A DNA stretch of 64,000 bases, from positions 213,285 to 277,284 of the forward strand of contig WKFJ01000036.1 of NCBI GenBank assembly GCA_014872785.1, given 5' to 3'. Position 1 is the first letter of the stretch; each line of letters begins with the position of its first letter. Below the pieces are notes generated by a model. It did not search any database. It had not been told where the DNA came from and saw only the letters and a list, made by a program, of their open reading frames with translations. Positions 62,873 through 64,000 of the stretch are shown here, in pieces. Position numbers and translations under genes: made by a program. This DNA is from Alteromonadaceae bacterium. GTDB taxonomy: Bacteria; Pseudomonadota; Gammaproteobacteria; Enterobacterales; Alteromonadaceae.

Positions 62873-63724
62873 TCAAGAAAATACAATGGTCTTGTTATTA
62901 AACACCGCAATTCTGTCTTCGAGGTGATAGCGCAAGCCTCTAGCAAATGCGGCTTTTTCACATTCTTTGCCTTTTCTTATCATATCACCAATTGTGTCGC
63001 TGTGATTAATGCGCAGAACATCTTGCTCAATGATAGGGCCTTCGTCTAAATCCTCGGTCACATAGTGACAGGTAGCACCAATCAGTTTTACGCCTTTTTG
63101 ATAGGCCTTGTGGTAGGGTTTTGCACCGGCAAAAGAGGGTAAGAAACTATGATGTATATTGATAATTTTACCCGCGTATTTGGCACATAAGTGGCCTGGG
63201 AAAATACGCATAAAGCGCGCAAGACCTACAACATCCGCTTGGTATTTTTCGATTAACTGATCTATCTCAGCGAATGGGTCAGCATCTGCTTGTTTGAAAT
63301 CAATAAAATGAAACGGCACATTAAACCAGTCGGCGTACTCTTGCATCTCTGGGTGGTTGGCGATGATACAAGGGATATCACAGTCCAGTTCACCCTGCTT
63401 CCATCTGTGCAAGATATCTACTAGACAGTGTGATTGACTGGTGGCAAGTAAAACAAGTTTCTTTTTCTCTGAGCGGTCTGTTAATTTCCACTCCATATCA
63501 AACTTATCGGCAAGTGACTGAAACTCGCTCCTTACGTCGGCTACAGACTTGTTTTGATCAAGCAATTCTATTTCATGACGCATAAAGAATCGACGTTCTT
63601 CCAGGTCAGTATGGTGCGAAGCTTCAACAATTGTCGCTGGGGCTTTGTAGATGAACTCACTGACAGATGACACTAACCCGGTTTGATCAGGGCAGTTGAT
63701 AGATAACACTAATTTTCGATTCAT
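62873..63724 (-). CDS. purU: Formyltetrahydrofolate deformylase
   Basis: Hydrolyses 10-formyl-THF to THF and formate, balancing one-carbon pools. From ATG 63724 the protein has 283 residues: an N-terminal ACT domain (LVLSINCPDQTGLVSSVSEF) and the formyltransferase-like catalytic domain with NIHHSFLPSFAGAKPYHKAY, LIGATCHYVTEDLDEGPIIEQ and the catalytic Asn-His-Asp set. The length matches E. coli PurU (280). A start at 63766 would add 14 residues and lacks a better ribosome site. It converges on the Mur-ligase-like gene. Confidence 0.95.
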   Translation of the reverse strand: MNRKLVLSINCPDQTGLVSSVSEFIYKAPATIVEASHHTDLEERRFFMRHEIELLDQNKSVADVRSEFQSLADKFDMEWKLTDRSEKKKLVLLATSQSHCLVDILHRWKQGELDCDIPCIIANHPEMQEYADWFNVPFHFIDFKQADADPFAEIDQLIEKYQADVVGLARFMRIFPGHLCAKYAGKIINIHHSFLPSFAGAKPYHKAYQKGVKLIGATCHYVTEDLDEGPIIEQDVLRINHSDTIGDMIRKGKECEKAAFARGLRYHLEDRIAVFNNKTIVFS

Positions 63725-63766
63725 AACTTCTTCAAAAGCCTTTTTTAGCACTAAAGGCCTACTCAC

Positions 63767-64000
63767 TGTAAAAATAGAAAGACGGCTGGGATAACGGGTA
63801 TGCCGGATGACTGCGCATAGTAACTATGAAAAAGTTGTCCGGCTAGACAAATTTGCTATCAATTGTAACCAATGGGAATGATTAGACCTTATATACCCGA
63901 CACACCTCAAGATGCTTGCTTCAGAGCTATCACAGCGCTTTCAGTACAAGGCACACTTGAGAAGGAATGTGGTTACCTTTCAAGCAATTGTAACGCAGTA
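63767..64000. other. Intergenic end of window
   Basis: No gene, RNA or clear terminator was recognised in this stretch. It presumably carries the purU promoter and possibly an interspersed repeat, which one copy cannot prove. Confidence 0.4.

Noticed and set aside
63850..64000. Possible interspersed repeat at the right edge
   Set aside because: Its style reminded me of dispersed repeats in Alteromonadales, but I found no second copy in the window.

Overview
The window looks like a chromosomal segment of a marine, free-living gammaproteobacterium of the Alteromonadales (Alteromonadaceae-like). The order ftsY-ftsE opposite rsmD, the sfsA-dksA-gluQ-pcnB-folK-panB-panC run, a family B DNA polymerase II, two chemoreceptors and several c-di-GMP proteins all fit this. 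Base composition looks moderate (not computed). I saw no rRNA, tRNA, CRISPR array, prophage or intact insertion sequence.

Layout. 1-13 kb is mostly housekeeping: ftsE (cut by the window edge) and ftsY, rsmD-dgkA, yjaG, a tiny HTH gene, pepB, sfsA, dksA-gluQ-pcnB-folK, panB-panC and a panP-like decarboxylase gene interrupted by one in-frame stop. 13-24 kb is regulatory: two EAL proteins with altered catalytic motifs, a receiver-GGDEF diguanylate cyclase, a GlxA-type AraC regulator opposite an HD protein, the yadGH ABC exporter and a Cache-type chemoreceptor. 23.6-28.1 kb holds a small DUF6435-like protein coupled to a HAD phosphatase, an ArsC/LMW-phosphatase, polB and an SDR enzyme.

28.2-37 kb is the most unusual part. 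An ECF sigma/anti-sigma pair lies back to back with a subtilase carrying about nine 12-residue acidic repeats. Next to it are an outer-membrane barrel and a DUF1800-DUF1501 operon whose DUF1800 protein carries about 18 Cys-containing acidic 13-residue repeats. I read the same promoter layout, a GGAAT-like box, exactly 17 nt, then CGT(A/C/T), in front of the sigma gene, the DUF1800 operon and (with one mismatch) the subtilase. I therefore propose one sigma-controlled envelope or surface module.

37-46 kb has a pseudo-receiver/TPR protein, a small barrel plus BLUF photoreceptor followed by a second chemoreceptor, and iorA-iorB-type molybdenum hydroxylase genes, with iorB also interrupted by one in-frame TAA. 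46-54 kb is hydrolase-rich: a CadC-like regulator opposite a beta-lactamase-fold/alpha-beta-hydrolase fusion, a MarR regulator that appears to start with AUU, another serine hydrolase and a secreted dienelactone-hydrolase-like enzyme. 54.5-64 kb has galM, a YhhQ-type transporter, a class IV aminotransferase coupled to a sulfotransferase-like gene, a MATE exporter with a long leader, a spore-coat-U-like secreted protein, an ATP-grasp/FolC-like Mur-ligase pair resembling a split cyanophycin synthetase, and purU.

All calls come from reading the sequence and recalling families; no searches were run.
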